Positions 20,058 through 28,627 of a stretch of 45,356 bases of DNA are shown one piece after another. Every line of letters starts with the position of its first letter. Positions within the stretch are counted from its first letter, which is position 1. The translations under genes were made by a program, and so were the position numbers. Source of the DNA: a virus; IMG/VR virus record IMGVR_UViG_3300014819_000017, positions 561-45,916 of that record; one strand, written 5' to 3'. The notes beneath the pieces are model-generated. The model had not been told where the DNA came from. It made no database searches and saw only the letters and a list, made by a program, of their open reading frames with translations.

Positions 20058-21383
20058 ATGGCTACTACAACAACCCTTTCGGGTCCTGCTCTGAACAACC
20101 TCAAGTCGTTTAACGGCTCTGAGGCTAATGCGTTTCAGAAGCTCGTTCAGGAGCTTGTGTCGCAGAACGTTCAGGTAGAACTTCGAAATCGCATGGTTCA
20201 CGCCCTTCCGAGCAACTACATGCCGGGAACCTTCGTCAAGGGCACCGATCGCATTCGTTACGTCCGCTACCCAGATATCAGCCACTCGTTGACTGAGCTC
20301 ACGGAAGGCGTGACGCCTGACCCAGTGGTCAACCTCAGTGTTCGCACTGAGTACTTCTCGGTAAAGCAGTACGGTGCGTACACCAGCCTCAGCGACATTG
20401 TCCAGCAGGACTCGCCGCATGACTTGGTGTCCATCGCTTCCGAGCGCATCTCGTTCGCAGCGGCCCAGTCAATGGACCGCATCGTTCGCGATGTGATGAA
20501 CGCGGGTTCTGCTCGCGTTTACTACGCGTCAAAGTTTGACACCGGTGCAGCGATTACATCGCGAGCGTCGTTGGCAGCTGCGACGATTGACGGCTCCGGC
20601 ACTGCCGCGACCCGCCAGGACTACAAGCTCAACGGGCTTGAGGTAAAGAAGGCTGTTGCTCGCCTTAAGGCAGCAAACATCCCTGCGTTCCCAGATGGGT
20701 TCTACCGCTGCATCATTCACCCGAATCAGCAGTTTGACCTTTTGACGGATACTTCAGGGCACGGCTTCCTTGAAGCTACGAAGTACACTCAGTCGCTGGA
20801 CATGCTTAACGGTGAAATTGGCGCCTACTCTGGCGTCCGCTTCCTCGTTTCGCCTGAGGCCAAGGTCTTTGACCAGGGCGGCGTAAACATTTACTCCGCA
20901 CTCTTCTTCGGTCCTGACGCATTCGTCGTCGGAGACTCGCAGACGATGCAGACGTACTTCATTGCCCCTGGTGGCGACCACTCCGACCCACTCTCGCAGC
21001 GCGCTCTCCTTGGTTACAAGGTACGCTTCGGTGCGATGATCGTCGGCGAGGCTGCCGTCAGCGACTACAGCGGTCTGAACAAGGCTGCTGTTGTGACGAA
21101 CAAGGTTCTCACCACCACTCTTGCAACCATCACGACCAGCGCAGCTCACGGGCTGTTTGCCGGCGAGAAGGTCAAGCTTACTGGTGTTGATAGCCAGCTT
21201 AATGGCACGGTTTGGACGATTGCATCGGTACCAACCGACACAACCTTCACGATTACGCTTGTTGGAGCAACCGCTGTTGCTTCAACCCTCGTTTCGGATG
21301 GTTTTGTGAACAACGTTGTCCCACAGACCAGCACGGGCATTACCCGCTACCTGCGCCTTGAGACACGCGCAACCGCTCTGTAA
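20058..21383 (+). CDS. Major capsid protein, N4-gp56 family type, with C-terminal extra domain
   Basis: 441 residues; ATG with AGGAGG. The core (about 1-345) shows features I associate with the N4-gp56 capsid family (HK97 fold): VRYPDISHSLTELTEGVTPD, then FSVKQYGAYTSLSDIV, then RIVRDVMNAGSARVYYASK and a FYRCIIHPNQQFDLL region. The last 95 residues, after a GLNKAAVV junction, look like an added small beta domain (TTTLATITTSAAHGLFAGEK, LTGVDSQLNGTVWTIASV) of the kind seen in capsid decoration or Ig-like appendages. Scaffold directly upstream and adaptor downstream agree. Codon choice here is noticeably GC-rich compared with neighbours, fitting a highly expressed gene. Confidence 0.88.
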   Translation: MATTTTLSGPALNNLKSFNGSEANAFQKLVQELVSQNVQVELRNRMVHALPSNYMPGTFVKGTDRIRYVRYPDISHSLTELTEGVTPDPVVNLSVRTEYFSVKQYGAYTSLSDIVQQDSPHDLVSIASERISFAAAQSMDRIVRDVMNAGSARVYYASKFDTGAAITSRASLAAATIDGSGTAATRQDYKLNGLEVKKAVARLKAANIPAFPDGFYRCIIHPNQQFDLLTDTSGHGFLEATKYTQSLDMLNGEIGAYSGVRFLVSPEAKVFDQGGVNIYSALFFGPDAFVVGDSQTMQTYFIAPGGDHSDPLSQRALLGYKVRFGAMIVGEAAVSDYSGLNKAAVVTNKVLTTTLATITTSAAHGLFAGEKVKLTGVDSQLNGTVWTIASVPTDTTFTITLVGATAVASTLVSDGFVNNVVPQTSTGITRYLRLETRATAL

Positions 21384-21403
21384 TCAGGGCTAATGGTGGA
21401 ATT

Positions 21404-21434
21404 CCCCTCAGCTGGCTTATGACCGGCTGGGGGG
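21404..21434 (+). terminator. Strong hairpin after the capsid gene (attenuator-like)
   Basis: A 12-base stem (CCCCTCAGCTGG with CCGGCTGGGGGG, two G-U pairs) and a seven-base loop in the gap between capsid and adaptor genes. There is no U tract after it, so it is probably a partial terminator or an mRNA-stabilising 3' structure that keeps capsid expression above that of downstream tail genes. Confidence 0.5.
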
Positions 21435-21452
21435 AGCCCCGATAGGAGAGAA

Positions 21453-22115
21453 ATGGCAGCAATTGACACGCTTCTTCAGAAGATCCGTCGCGACTTGCGC
21501 GATACCGGGACGTCTGACGGCGTAGACAGAACGTGGAGCAATCAGGAGCTTATTGACCTGGTTAACCTTGCTCTTGTTGACATCTCCCGGGCCTACCCGC
21601 GAGAGGTTGTGTCTACCGTTGCAGTCCCACAGGTTTATTCAAGTTCACATCACACAAGCATCTCACTTCCATCTGGCATGGAGACCGTAATCCGCATTGA
21701 CGCACTATGCCACAAGATTGACACGACCGTCAGCCCAATTGCCGAGTGGTACGAAGCCCTTGGTCCGCTTGAGCCATCCAATGGATACGGCAACTACAGC
21801 GGCTGGGAGACACACGCAGGAACGGTCTACCTGCAGCCAGGAATGTCAGAACTGGTCAGCCACCTGCGGTTGGTTGGCTATGGAGACTGGACAATTGATA
21901 CACTTGACGCGCAGGCGGAGGAGGCGCTTCGATACCATATCCAGGCTGAGGCATTCTTCAAGCTCATGGCAGACCGCACAATGTTCCAGCAGTGGCAGGT
22001 TAACTCCGGGGCCACAGACGTATCTGTTCCAATGATCAACCAGAACTACACAGTCGCACGTCAGCGCTACGAGCGCCTTCTTGCGAGAATCAGGAAGATC
22101 AGGAGAGTTTCTTAA
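21453..22115 (+). CDS. Head-tail adaptor-like protein
   Basis: 220 residues; ATG with TAGGAGAG upstream. The N-terminus (IDTLLQKIRRDLRDTG, then WSNQELIDLVNLALVDISRAYP) has the helical pattern of phage connector/adaptor proteins that sit under the portal. A beta-rich middle (residues 50-140) and a helical end follow. Location straight after the capsid gene, and overlap by one base with the tail protein that follows, support this role. It could alternatively be named a tail-completion or gp4-like stabiliser. Confidence 0.68.
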   Translation: MAAIDTLLQKIRRDLRDTGTSDGVDRTWSNQELIDLVNLALVDISRAYPREVVSTVAVPQVYSSSHHTSISLPSGMETVIRIDALCHKIDTTVSPIAEWYEALGPLEPSNGYGNYSGWETHAGTVYLQPGMSELVSHLRLVGYGDWTIDTLDAQAEEALRYHIQAEAFFKLMADRTMFQQWQVNSGATDVSVPMINQNYTVARQRYERLLARIRKIRRVS

Positions 22116-22954
22116 TGGATTTTAATCGCCCGATCAAGATTCAGACTGGCACCTCAACGTTTCTAGACATAAACTCATTGGCCGGAGTCAGGGTGGGCGC
22201 TTCGCCTATATCTGGTTTCAAGGTTGAATCTGCCAACTACGCAGCTGTACCTGCTCAAGGGTTCATTGACAAGGCTGCGCTTCGGGACGGTTCAAACGTC
22301 ACAGAGGCATACCTTGGCGCTAGAGGTGTTGAACTGGTTGTGTCTGTATATGGCGAGACAATTGGGGACTTCTGGGACAACATTGACACATTGACTGCTG
22401 CGTTGCAGCCAATGCCACGTGGTTTTGACTCCACTTATGGCGTTCGCGCATTGCGCTTCTTTCAGCCAACATGGGAACTTGCAACCGATTTCCCTGGAGG
22501 AATTGAGTTAGATATGCTTGTTCGCCCAGCAAGCTTGCCAGTCTATAACGTCGGGCGCCGCACATCGGTTGGAAAGGCCAGCGATGGCTTTGCGCAGCCA
22601 GCTCAGATCCGCCTGATTGCCCCAAATCCAAAGAAGTTCCTGACCACTACAAAGTCTGGAACAAACACACATAGAGGATCTGCAGCTGTATACCCAGTGC
22701 TGACTAAGGCAGATTGCGCAGCAGCAGAGGAGGTAACCTTCTCATGGACTAGCGGTGGGGTTACCAGCATAGTAGTCGCCAACGCGATTGATGCTGGTGC
22801 CATTTCTATTGACACGGACACTATGTCTCAGGTAAACTGCAGGATTAGCCATGGCGATACCAGTGGAGACTTTTTGGTATACCCAGGCTCGGTTGTGATT
22901 GATGGCAGCACTTCGAGCGGAGCGGTCGTCACGTATAGGGAGGCTTGGCTTTGA
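22115..22954 (+). CDS. Distal tail (Dit)-like protein
   Basis: 279 residues, start ATG in a TAATG overlap. The N-terminus (FNRPIKIQTGTSTFLDINSL, GVRVGASPISGFKVESANYA) followed by ARGVELVVSVYGETIGDFWD and the FFQPTWELATDFPGGIELDM stretch follows the pattern of siphophage Dit/tail-component proteins, in which a ring-forming N-terminal beta domain is joined to a galectin-like C-terminal one. It would join the tail to the fibre or hub. The next gene, a Tal-like protein, overlaps by four bases (TTGA), the usual Dit-Tal arrangement. Confidence 0.65.
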   Translation: MDFNRPIKIQTGTSTFLDINSLAGVRVGASPISGFKVESANYAAVPAQGFIDKAALRDGSNVTEAYLGARGVELVVSVYGETIGDFWDNIDTLTAALQPMPRGFDSTYGVRALRFFQPTWELATDFPGGIELDMLVRPASLPVYNVGRRTSVGKASDGFAQPAQIRLIAPNPKKFLTTTKSGTNTHRGSAAVYPVLTKADCAAAEEVTFSWTSGGVTSIVVANAIDAGAISIDTDTMSQVNCRISHGDTSGDFLVYPGSVVIDGSTSSGAVVTYREAWL

Positions 22955-25836
22955 GCAGCAGCGTCAGAATCCGCATCTTTGACATTGGGGCTAATAGGGG
23001 CGTTGGCAACGAAAGGTGCGTCATCTACGATGCCAAGAACGTCGGCTCAGAGGTATACGCCAATGACGTTGGCAGCGCCTTCTGGACTTTGCCAATCAAC
23101 CATCCTCTCGTGCCGGAACTTGTTCCACTTAAGCGCCACTACAAAGTTGAGAGGCTTAGCGGTGCTAACTGGGTACTGATTGGAGCTGGGCTCCTCACCA
23201 CGTACGACGCAACCAACGACGAGATTGTCTACGAAGGAATGGACTACATGACCATGCTTAGCATGCACTACACAAAACTGGTAGGGCCTGAGTCTGGATC
23301 AGAGGTCGCTATCAAGCGTGACGAGCCTGCTAGCACGACAGAGACGGTCACTACTACCCTGACGGCAACTCGCTCTGCCTCGACCCTGTACAACACAACG
23401 TCAGACTGGAACTCAAACGACACAGAACAGCACATGGTGATTGGCGCATTCCCATCCTCATTCACAGTTACTGGATATTATACGCAGTATGGAAGCAATA
23501 GTACGGTTCTTGTATCAGTAACCGGAAACACATTTTCCCTAGTGTCCGTTGGTCAGACAGTATATTTCTCTGGGGTCTCAGGAACAGGGGCAAGTCGAAT
23601 AAACGGGTTAAGGACTATTACCGCAAAATATGCTGGAGCTGGCAGCAGCACCTCTGGGGACTTGGCGTTTACTTCTGGAACAACAGCAATTTCATTTACA
23701 ACATCAAGCGGATATTGTTACTTTAAGCGGTACACATCAAGAGGCCTTGTAAAGTTTACTCTTCCAGATACACTGACATCAAGTGCAACTGTTACCACAG
23801 CTAACCTTATTCTTACCCAAAGTAACACTAGCGGAGACCACTCAGTAACCGACAGCTCTCCTGGTGATTTGGTAGTTAATGCGTCTGGAATTGATTGGAC
23901 AACTGACTCATCGACTGGATTAGAAGGATCGTGGGGTAATGCCAACGATACTCTTCATCCCAACTGCGACTGGGCAAGCGCTAGCTCGTCTACGTCTGGT
24001 GGCCTATCTAACATAACGTATACAGGTATTGGGTCAACACACAACTCAACACACACATTCTCAATCTCAAGTATCGTAAACTACTGGAAGGCAAGCCCTT
24101 CTAACAACAACGGTATACTGCTATACAACACAGACGAGACAGGCGTAACCGACAACTTTACAATTTACAGCACGGCCGCCAGCGCTTCGTATCGTCCAAA
24201 GCTTGCGCTTACTTACACGTACTCTACCAGCTCGGCAACCAACGTTAACGCCAATGGTCTTTCGCACGGACCTGCTGCCACTAAGGCACTGCTTAAAGAG
24301 CGCACGTCTAACAGCACTGCCCGGCACGCTGGCAACGAGATCGCGGTATACACAAGAAATGAGGCAGGCGAAGCCAACAAGATTGACATGTCGTACGACG
24401 AAGTTAACAGCGTTTACACGTTGACAGGATATACGTACATTGAGCGGTCTGCAATCAACAACAACGAGAAGCTGTACGACAGCGATCAGGACGTGTACAT
24501 CCCAAACAGATTCAACGTGAACAGAATCCGTGTGAGCATTGTTGCAAGTCCTGGCGATGAGGTCTGCACATTCAACGTGTGGCCAGACTCATGGACAGAG
24601 ATTGCCCAGCCGGAGTCTCCTGTGATGCTGAAGTGGCAACTTAAACTACGACAGCATGATTCCACCGTTGCTGAAGTGATTGCTCCAGCTTCCACTACTC
24701 CTACGTTGAGCATTCCAAGCGGTCAGACAATCTATGGTAACTACACAGGCACAACGCATAACATCACTAACTCGTACGAAATTAACTGCCTAACTAGCGG
24801 TGTGTCGTACACGTTTGCAGCGTACACTATGGCGGAGCTTGTAAACGTCTCTCCGCAGACTTCATCAACTAACCCAAACTACGGCGGAGTCATGACTCAC
24901 GACGTCAACGGAATCACAGCCAGCACTTCTTCTAGCCAGACCGTTGTTATGGGTCTTGAGAAGAAGACTCTGCAAGGTATATTTGACAAGCAAATTCCAT
25001 ACGTAATCTCACAAGGTGGGTCGTACAGTCGATTCGGGTGGCTTACGTTCCAGTTGGCATCTGGACAATCGTGGAACTCGGAATTGATTAGGTACTTTAC
25101 ATCTGGAGAATCAGTTCTGTCATACCTTCGCAACATGTGCGATAAAGAGATGGCAGCCAACCTTTTGACAGCTGATGCATCTGCAAGATGGGATGTTGTT
25201 GACGGGATTAAGATTCCTTGGAGAACCGTGTTTAACTTTGTCGGAGTGCGTGGGGCGGCTGCTCCAGGTACTAAACTGTACGTGGCTCCTGCTATTACGC
25301 AGGCAAACCCAGTGTTTGTCTTTGACTACCCTGGTATGGTTGACCAGTTCAGGTACCGTCGCAACGGCAAAGATCTTAGGAACTCGGTGAGGGTCGTACC
25401 TGCCACTGCGTTCCTCACCGGGTCCACTACCAGCTCTAGCGGTTCTCGATCGCAAGGTAAACTTGCTGAGAATGAGGCGTCCATTGAAGAGTACGGGTAC
25501 GCTCCAATCCTGTCTACACAATCAAACTTTGCCGATGCTGCAGAACTTCAGAAGTATGCAGACTCGCAGGTCACAAAGTCCAGCGACATTCTGAACGTAT
25601 CCATGGTCAGCATCCAGCTGGCACCGGATAGCGTAAAGCCGTTTGAGGACTTCTACCTTGGCGACATCGTGCGCGTGGCCGTACGGAGAGAAAACGTGAA
25701 CTATACAAACGCAGCAAACCCAGACTTTATTGCTGACACGTACGTCGTTGGAGGGGTTCGGTTTGAGCTACCAGTTGACGGATCAGAGCGTGTAACACTA
25801 GACCTAGTGAAAACGAGCGAATTCGGCAGGGGATAG
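22951..25836 (+). CDS. Tail-associated (Tal/hub-like) protein with DNRLRE-like insertion
   Basis: About 961 residues. I chose TTG at 22951, in a TTGA overlap and seven bases after GGGAGG; a TTG at 22945 is only one base from that site. The N-terminal 110 residues (VRIRIFDIGANRGVG, FWTLPINHPLVPELV) and C-terminal third (FVFDYPGMVDQFRYRRNGKD and FEDFYLGDIVRVAVRRE) resemble tail hub proteins. Between about 262 and 427 lies a beta-rich insertion with the pattern of DNRLRE domains (RGLVKFTLPDTLTSSATVTT, then YRPKLALTYTY), known from surface-adhesion proteins. It is likely the tail-tip protein contacting the host envelope. No peptidase motif is visible. Confidence 0.68.
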   Translation: MSSSVRIRIFDIGANRGVGNERCVIYDAKNVGSEVYANDVGSAFWTLPINHPLVPELVPLKRHYKVERLSGANWVLIGAGLLTTYDATNDEIVYEGMDYMTMLSMHYTKLVGPESGSEVAIKRDEPASTTETVTTTLTATRSASTLYNTTSDWNSNDTEQHMVIGAFPSSFTVTGYYTQYGSNSTVLVSVTGNTFSLVSVGQTVYFSGVSGTGASRINGLRTITAKYAGAGSSTSGDLAFTSGTTAISFTTSSGYCYFKRYTSRGLVKFTLPDTLTSSATVTTANLILTQSNTSGDHSVTDSSPGDLVVNASGIDWTTDSSTGLEGSWGNANDTLHPNCDWASASSSTSGGLSNITYTGIGSTHNSTHTFSISSIVNYWKASPSNNNGILLYNTDETGVTDNFTIYSTAASASYRPKLALTYTYSTSSATNVNANGLSHGPAATKALLKERTSNSTARHAGNEIAVYTRNEAGEANKIDMSYDEVNSVYTLTGYTYIERSAINNNEKLYDSDQDVYIPNRFNVNRIRVSIVASPGDEVCTFNVWPDSWTEIAQPESPVMLKWQLKLRQHDSTVAEVIAPASTTPTLSIPSGQTIYGNYTGTTHNITNSYEINCLTSGVSYTFAAYTMAELVNVSPQTSSTNPNYGGVMTHDVNGITASTSSSQTVVMGLEKKTLQGIFDKQIPYVISQGGSYSRFGWLTFQLASGQSWNSELIRYFTSGESVLSYLRNMCDKEMAANLLTADASARWDVVDGIKIPWRTVFNFVGVRGAAAPGTKLYVAPAITQANPVFVFDYPGMVDQFRYRRNGKDLRNSVRVVPATAFLTGSTTSSSGSRSQGKLAENEASIEEYGYAPILSTQSNFADAAELQKYADSQVTKSSDILNVSMVSIQLAPDSVKPFEDFYLGDIVRVAVRRENVNYTNAANPDFIADTYVVGGVRFELPVDGSERVTLDLVKTSEFGRG

Positions 25837-25843
25837 CGTTCTG

Positions 25844-25852
25844 TGGTATAAT
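25844..25852 (+). promoter_or_regulatory. Extended -10 promoter-like site TGGTATAAT
   Basis: A perfect extended -10 (TGGTATAAT) in the short gap between the tail block and the DNA-metabolism block. It would start transcription about 40 bases before the exonuclease gene. No good -35 box is seen, as often with extended -10 promoters. The same nine bases recur inside terL (9122-9130) and the 1666-aa gene (17940-17948). Confidence 0.5.
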
Positions 25853-25896
25853 TGTGGGTAGGAGGGGACTTCCCTCTGCAAGATATGGAGGAAAAG

Positions 25897-26628
25897 ATGG
25901 CAAACGATGGAGCGATTGAGCGCATCGCAGCGCTCAAGGAAAAGGGGCTCTCCTTCCAGGAGATCGCTACCCAGTTAGACATCACCAAAGACCAGGCGCA
26001 GAAGCTGCACAAGCGGTACGGATCTCTGCTTCCTGAAATCCAGGAGCAGACGCGGACCATTGAGTCGACACCTAAGGGCGACTACACTGGGTTCCGGATT
26101 GCGTTCTATGACCTGGAGACAACGTACTCGTCGTGGACGACGATCTTCTGCATGAGCGTTGCAGACGAGCATGGAAACGTGAAGACGCTATCGCTTGAGA
26201 CACACCGTGGTAAGACGTGGATGGACGACAGCAAGCTGGTCAAGGCTATTGCCGACGAGCTTTCGCAGTACGACATCCTTGTTGGCTGGAACTCAAAGAT
26301 GTTTGACCTTCCAATCATCAACGCACGTTTGCTTGAGACCGGCCAGAAGCCGATTGGTACACAGATGCACATTGACCTCATGTGGTACGCCACTGGCCGC
26401 CATATGAAGGCTGGTCGACGCAGCTTGGAGAACATCTCCAAGTACTTCCGCACCAACAACAGCAAGACGCCTCTTGACGTCCGGCTGTGGCAGGAAGCTG
26501 AGCGACGACACACTAAGGAAGGCAAGCAGGCTTTCCGTACCATCGTTGAGCACTGCGAGGCTGACGTGCTCGTCCTGCGCGACGTGTTCGCCAAGATGAA
26601 GCCACTTATCAGCACCATTCACCGATGA
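25897..26628 (+). CDS. HTH domain fused to DEDD-type 3'-5' exonuclease
   Basis: 243 residues from ATG 25897, with GGAGG five bases upstream. Residues 1-45 form a helix-turn-helix-like segment (LSFQEIATQLDITKDQAQKL). Residues 65-240 are an RNase H-like exonuclease: FYDLETTYSS carries the first DxE pair, DILVGWNSKMFDLPIINARL the second conserved Asp, and CEADVLVLRDVF the final Asp. This resembles the YprB/polymerase-proofreading family of predicted 3'-5' exonucleases. No DNA polymerase is in the window, so it may act on phage or host DNA ends. It leads the replication/recombination module and overlaps the next gene by four bases. Confidence 0.8.
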   Translation: MANDGAIERIAALKEKGLSFQEIATQLDITKDQAQKLHKRYGSLLPEIQEQTRTIESTPKGDYTGFRIAFYDLETTYSSWTTIFCMSVADEHGNVKTLSLETHRGKTWMDDSKLVKAIADELSQYDILVGWNSKMFDLPIINARLLETGQKPIGTQMHIDLMWYATGRHMKAGRRSLENISKYFRTNNSKTPLDVRLWQEAERRHTKEGKQAFRTIVEHCEADVLVLRDVFAKMKPLISTIHR

Positions 26629-26978
26629 TCAACGCAGACCTGGAAGGCGCACGCAACATCTGCGTGGACTATGATGACACCATCGCTGTCCGCGTGTTTG
26701 GAACGGTCGTACCAGCTCTTGGCGTCATTGAAGCGTTAGAGAGACTGCGAGCTAACGGATACAAGATCTTGATTCACTCTGCCAGGGCTTGGGAGAAATT
26801 TGAAGATCGGACAGAGAGAATTGACGAGATGCGCAAGCTCCTTGACGAGTGGGGTGTACCGTACAATGAGATCTGGGTTGGGGCTGGAAAGCCTGTAGCC
26901 AAGGCCTACATTGATGATCGCGCTATCCGATTTGACAATAACTGGGAGTCTATTGTAGATTCAATCTTGAACAGTTAG
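26625..26978 (+). CDS. HAD-superfamily phosphatase-like protein
   Basis: 117 residues, ATGA overlap with the exonuclease. The HAD motifs are visible: motif I VDYDDTIAV (two Asp), motif II LIHSAR (Ser), and motif IV YIDDRAIRF (Asp pair), with a conserved Lys in GKPVAKAYIDD. This is the compact cap-less HAD type common in phages, sometimes annotated as polynucleotide-kinase-3'-phosphatase-like. The likely reaction is hydrolysis of a phosphomonoester on a nucleotide or DNA/RNA end. The substrate cannot be told. A terminator follows directly. Confidence 0.8.
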   Translation: MINADLEGARNICVDYDDTIAVRVFGTVVPALGVIEALERLRANGYKILIHSARAWEKFEDRTERIDEMRKLLDEWGVPYNEIWVGAGKPVAKAYIDDRAIRFDNNWESIVDSILNS

Positions 26979-26982
26979 GGTT

Positions 26983-27024
26983 CTCCCCAGGCTGGCGCCC
27001 CTCCGGCCTGGGGGACTTATTTTA
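26983..27024 (+). terminator. Rho-independent terminator
   Basis: An eight-base perfect GC stem (CCCCAGGC/GCCTGGGG, 26985-26992 and 27006-27013) with a 13-base loop, followed by ACTTATTTTAG. The U-run is interrupted but present. It sits between the HAD gene and the Cas4-like gene, so the latter may have its own promoter or rely on read-through. Confidence 0.7.
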
Positions 27025-27040
27025 GGGGCATAGGAGGGGT

Positions 27041-27736
27041 ATGGTTAAGAAGCTTATTGGAGACCTCTTTGACGAGGGACTTCGTAGAGACAGAACAGAA
27101 CGTCCACCAAGCGACTTGTGGCGTGGATCTCTGCTCGGTGGCTGCCTGCGGCAGCAGTGGTATTACGCCCATGGCGAGACCCCTACGGACGTTCGCGGCG
27201 ATGAGGTCTTTCGTGTTTTTGAGCGAGGGCACATCATCAACGACTCGTTTAACCGCAGGCTACGTGACTCTGAGCATCTTCTCTCCTACGAGGAAGAGGT
27301 GCCGGTGTCGATTCCAGAGCTTAACTTTGGCGGTAACGCCGACGGTGTGGTACAATGGAAGGACGGTCAGTATGAGTTGATTGAGTATAAGTCAGTCAAG
27401 GAATCGGCTTGGAAGTTCATTCCTAAGCCAGAGCATCAAATTCAAGCGTCCATCTATGCTGAGGCTTTGAAGCGCATGCGAGGCCATGAGTACTCAGCAA
27501 GGTTGGTATACATCAGGGCAGGGGATCTAGCCACCGAGGAGTTCATCGTTGATGAGTCGTGGCGTGACAAGGCCCTGAGGATCTTGGAGGTTCTGAACAG
27601 TGACCGATTCAGAGATACCCCTCCGTGGAGACTCCCGGAGGAAAAGTACAGGTCAAAGAAGTCGGGGAACTGGCTCTTCCCATGTGGGTATTGCGAGTTC
27701 TTCACCAAGTGCAGAGGAGGGGAAAATGGCAAGTAA
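27041..27736 (+). CDS. Cas4-like RecB-family nuclease with four cysteines
   Basis: 231 residues; ATG with TAGGAGGGG. PD-(D/E)XK nuclease features: GGNADGVVQW gives the catalytic Asp, ELIEYKSVK the E-x-K, and QIQASIYAEAL the C-terminal Gln motif. One Cys near residue 35 (LGGCLRQQWYY) and a CGYCEFFTKC cluster near the end match the four-Cys iron-sulfur arrangement of Cas4/AddB-type nucleases. In phages such proteins act as DNA-end-processing exonucleases next to annealing proteins, and the following gene is an ERF-type annealase. No Cas1 or repeats are present, so a CRISPR role is not supported. Confidence 0.85.
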   Translation: MVKKLIGDLFDEGLRRDRTERPPSDLWRGSLLGGCLRQQWYYAHGETPTDVRGDEVFRVFERGHIINDSFNRRLRDSEHLLSYEEEVPVSIPELNFGGNADGVVQWKDGQYELIEYKSVKESAWKFIPKPEHQIQASIYAEALKRMRGHEYSARLVYIRAGDLATEEFIVDESWRDKALRILEVLNSDRFRDTPPWRLPEEKYRSKKSGNWLFPCGYCEFFTKCRGGENGK

Positions 27737-28235
27737 GACGCTAGCTGGCAAGCTCGCTGAAGTTATGGGCGAGATCGGCTACATCTCCAAGGGCGGCACG
27801 AACAGCGCCCAGGGGTACAAGTACGTCATGGCGTCACAGGTGGCTGACGCAATCCGCGAGAAGCTCGCGGCTAAGGGAATCGCAATCATTCCTGGTGACA
27901 TTGAGAAGCTGAGCGAGAGCACGTCTGCCTCAGGCAAGCAGGTGATCCTCACGTTCAAGTACTCATGGCATCTGGTTGATGGGGAGACTGGGGAAAAGCA
28001 CACGATCTACTCGCTCGGCTCAGGTGCTGACTCGGGCGACAAGCACGTGTACAAGGCAACGACTGGTGCGCTCAAGTATGCGCTCCTGACGACGTTCCTC
28101 ATCCCAACTGGGGACGACCCAGAGAATGACACGGCTGACGTGACCATCGCCAAGGCGGCGAAGGAGATCTTTAAGGATACCGTCAAGCCAATGGAAGGTC
28201 AGTCGCAAAAGGCTGACGGAGAGTGGGGGTTCTAA
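27726..28235 (+). CDS. ERF-family single-strand annealing protein
   Basis: 169 residues from ATG 27726, with GGAGGGGAAA upstream; an in-frame extension farther upstream overlaps the nuclease gene and is less likely. ERF signatures are present: AEVMGEIGYISKGGTNSAQG, KYVMASQVADAIREKLAAKG, and the alpha/beta end GDKHVYKATTGALKYALLTT followed by FLIPTGDDPEND. The C-terminus (GEWGF) is acidic with an aromatic end. ERF proteins bind and anneal single-stranded DNA in phage recombination and genome circularisation. Pairing with the Cas4-like exonuclease gives a lambda-Red-like functional set. Confidence 0.88.
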   Translation: MASKTLAGKLAEVMGEIGYISKGGTNSAQGYKYVMASQVADAIREKLAAKGIAIIPGDIEKLSESTSASGKQVILTFKYSWHLVDGETGEKHTIYSLGSGADSGDKHVYKATTGALKYALLTTFLIPTGDDPENDTADVTIAKAAKEIFKDTVKPMEGQSQKADGEWGF

Positions 28236-28627
28236 TGGATAGGATTGATCTTTGGCTCACAGATAAGATTGCTCCAGTGAAGGAGCAGACCAAGGCCGGT
28301 CGAGACGTGTGGAAGTTCTTCGGTAGCATGCAGTCGTTTGCCTACGACGCATTCTTGGCCGCAGATAAGGCTACGCGTGACGCATCAACTGCGCCAAACC
28401 GATATGAGCGTGTCACCGTTCTCGTCTTTGATGAGGACTTGGCCACGCACATCCGGAAGATTTATGATAGTACCGTAAACCGAGAGACAAACGACCCACG
28501 CCAGCACTTGCACGTCATTGGCAAGTTGGAGGAGCGAGCCGACAAGGAAGGCAACCCGAAGGGGTACAGCCTCCTTGCCAACGAGGCAAGCCCACTCATC
28601 TGGGGTCCGCTGAAGAAGCGCTCGTGA
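28235..28627 (+). CDS. Unrecognised protein, possible ssDNA-binding OB-fold-like protein
   Basis: 130 residues, TAATG overlap with the ERF gene, weak ribosome site (GTGGGGG). No catalytic motif is visible. The stretch LHVIGKLEERADKEGNPKGY followed by SLLANE resembles the strand pattern of OB-fold single-strand binding proteins, and position after an annealase fits. The start region (DLWLTDKIAPVKEQTKAGRD) is charged. The OB-fold idea is tentative. Another SSB candidate is encoded at 40085-40636. Confidence 0.6.
   Translation: MDRIDLWLTDKIAPVKEQTKAGRDVWKFFGSMQSFAYDAFLAADKATRDASTAPNRYERVTVLVFDEDLATHIRKIYDSTVNRETNDPRQHLHVIGKLEERADKEGNPKGYSLLANEASPLIWGPLKKRS

Noticed and set aside
27041-27736. 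Cas4-like gene as evidence for a CRISPR locus
   Set aside because: No Cas1, Cas2 or repeat array nearby; adjacency to an ERF annealase fits phage recombination.
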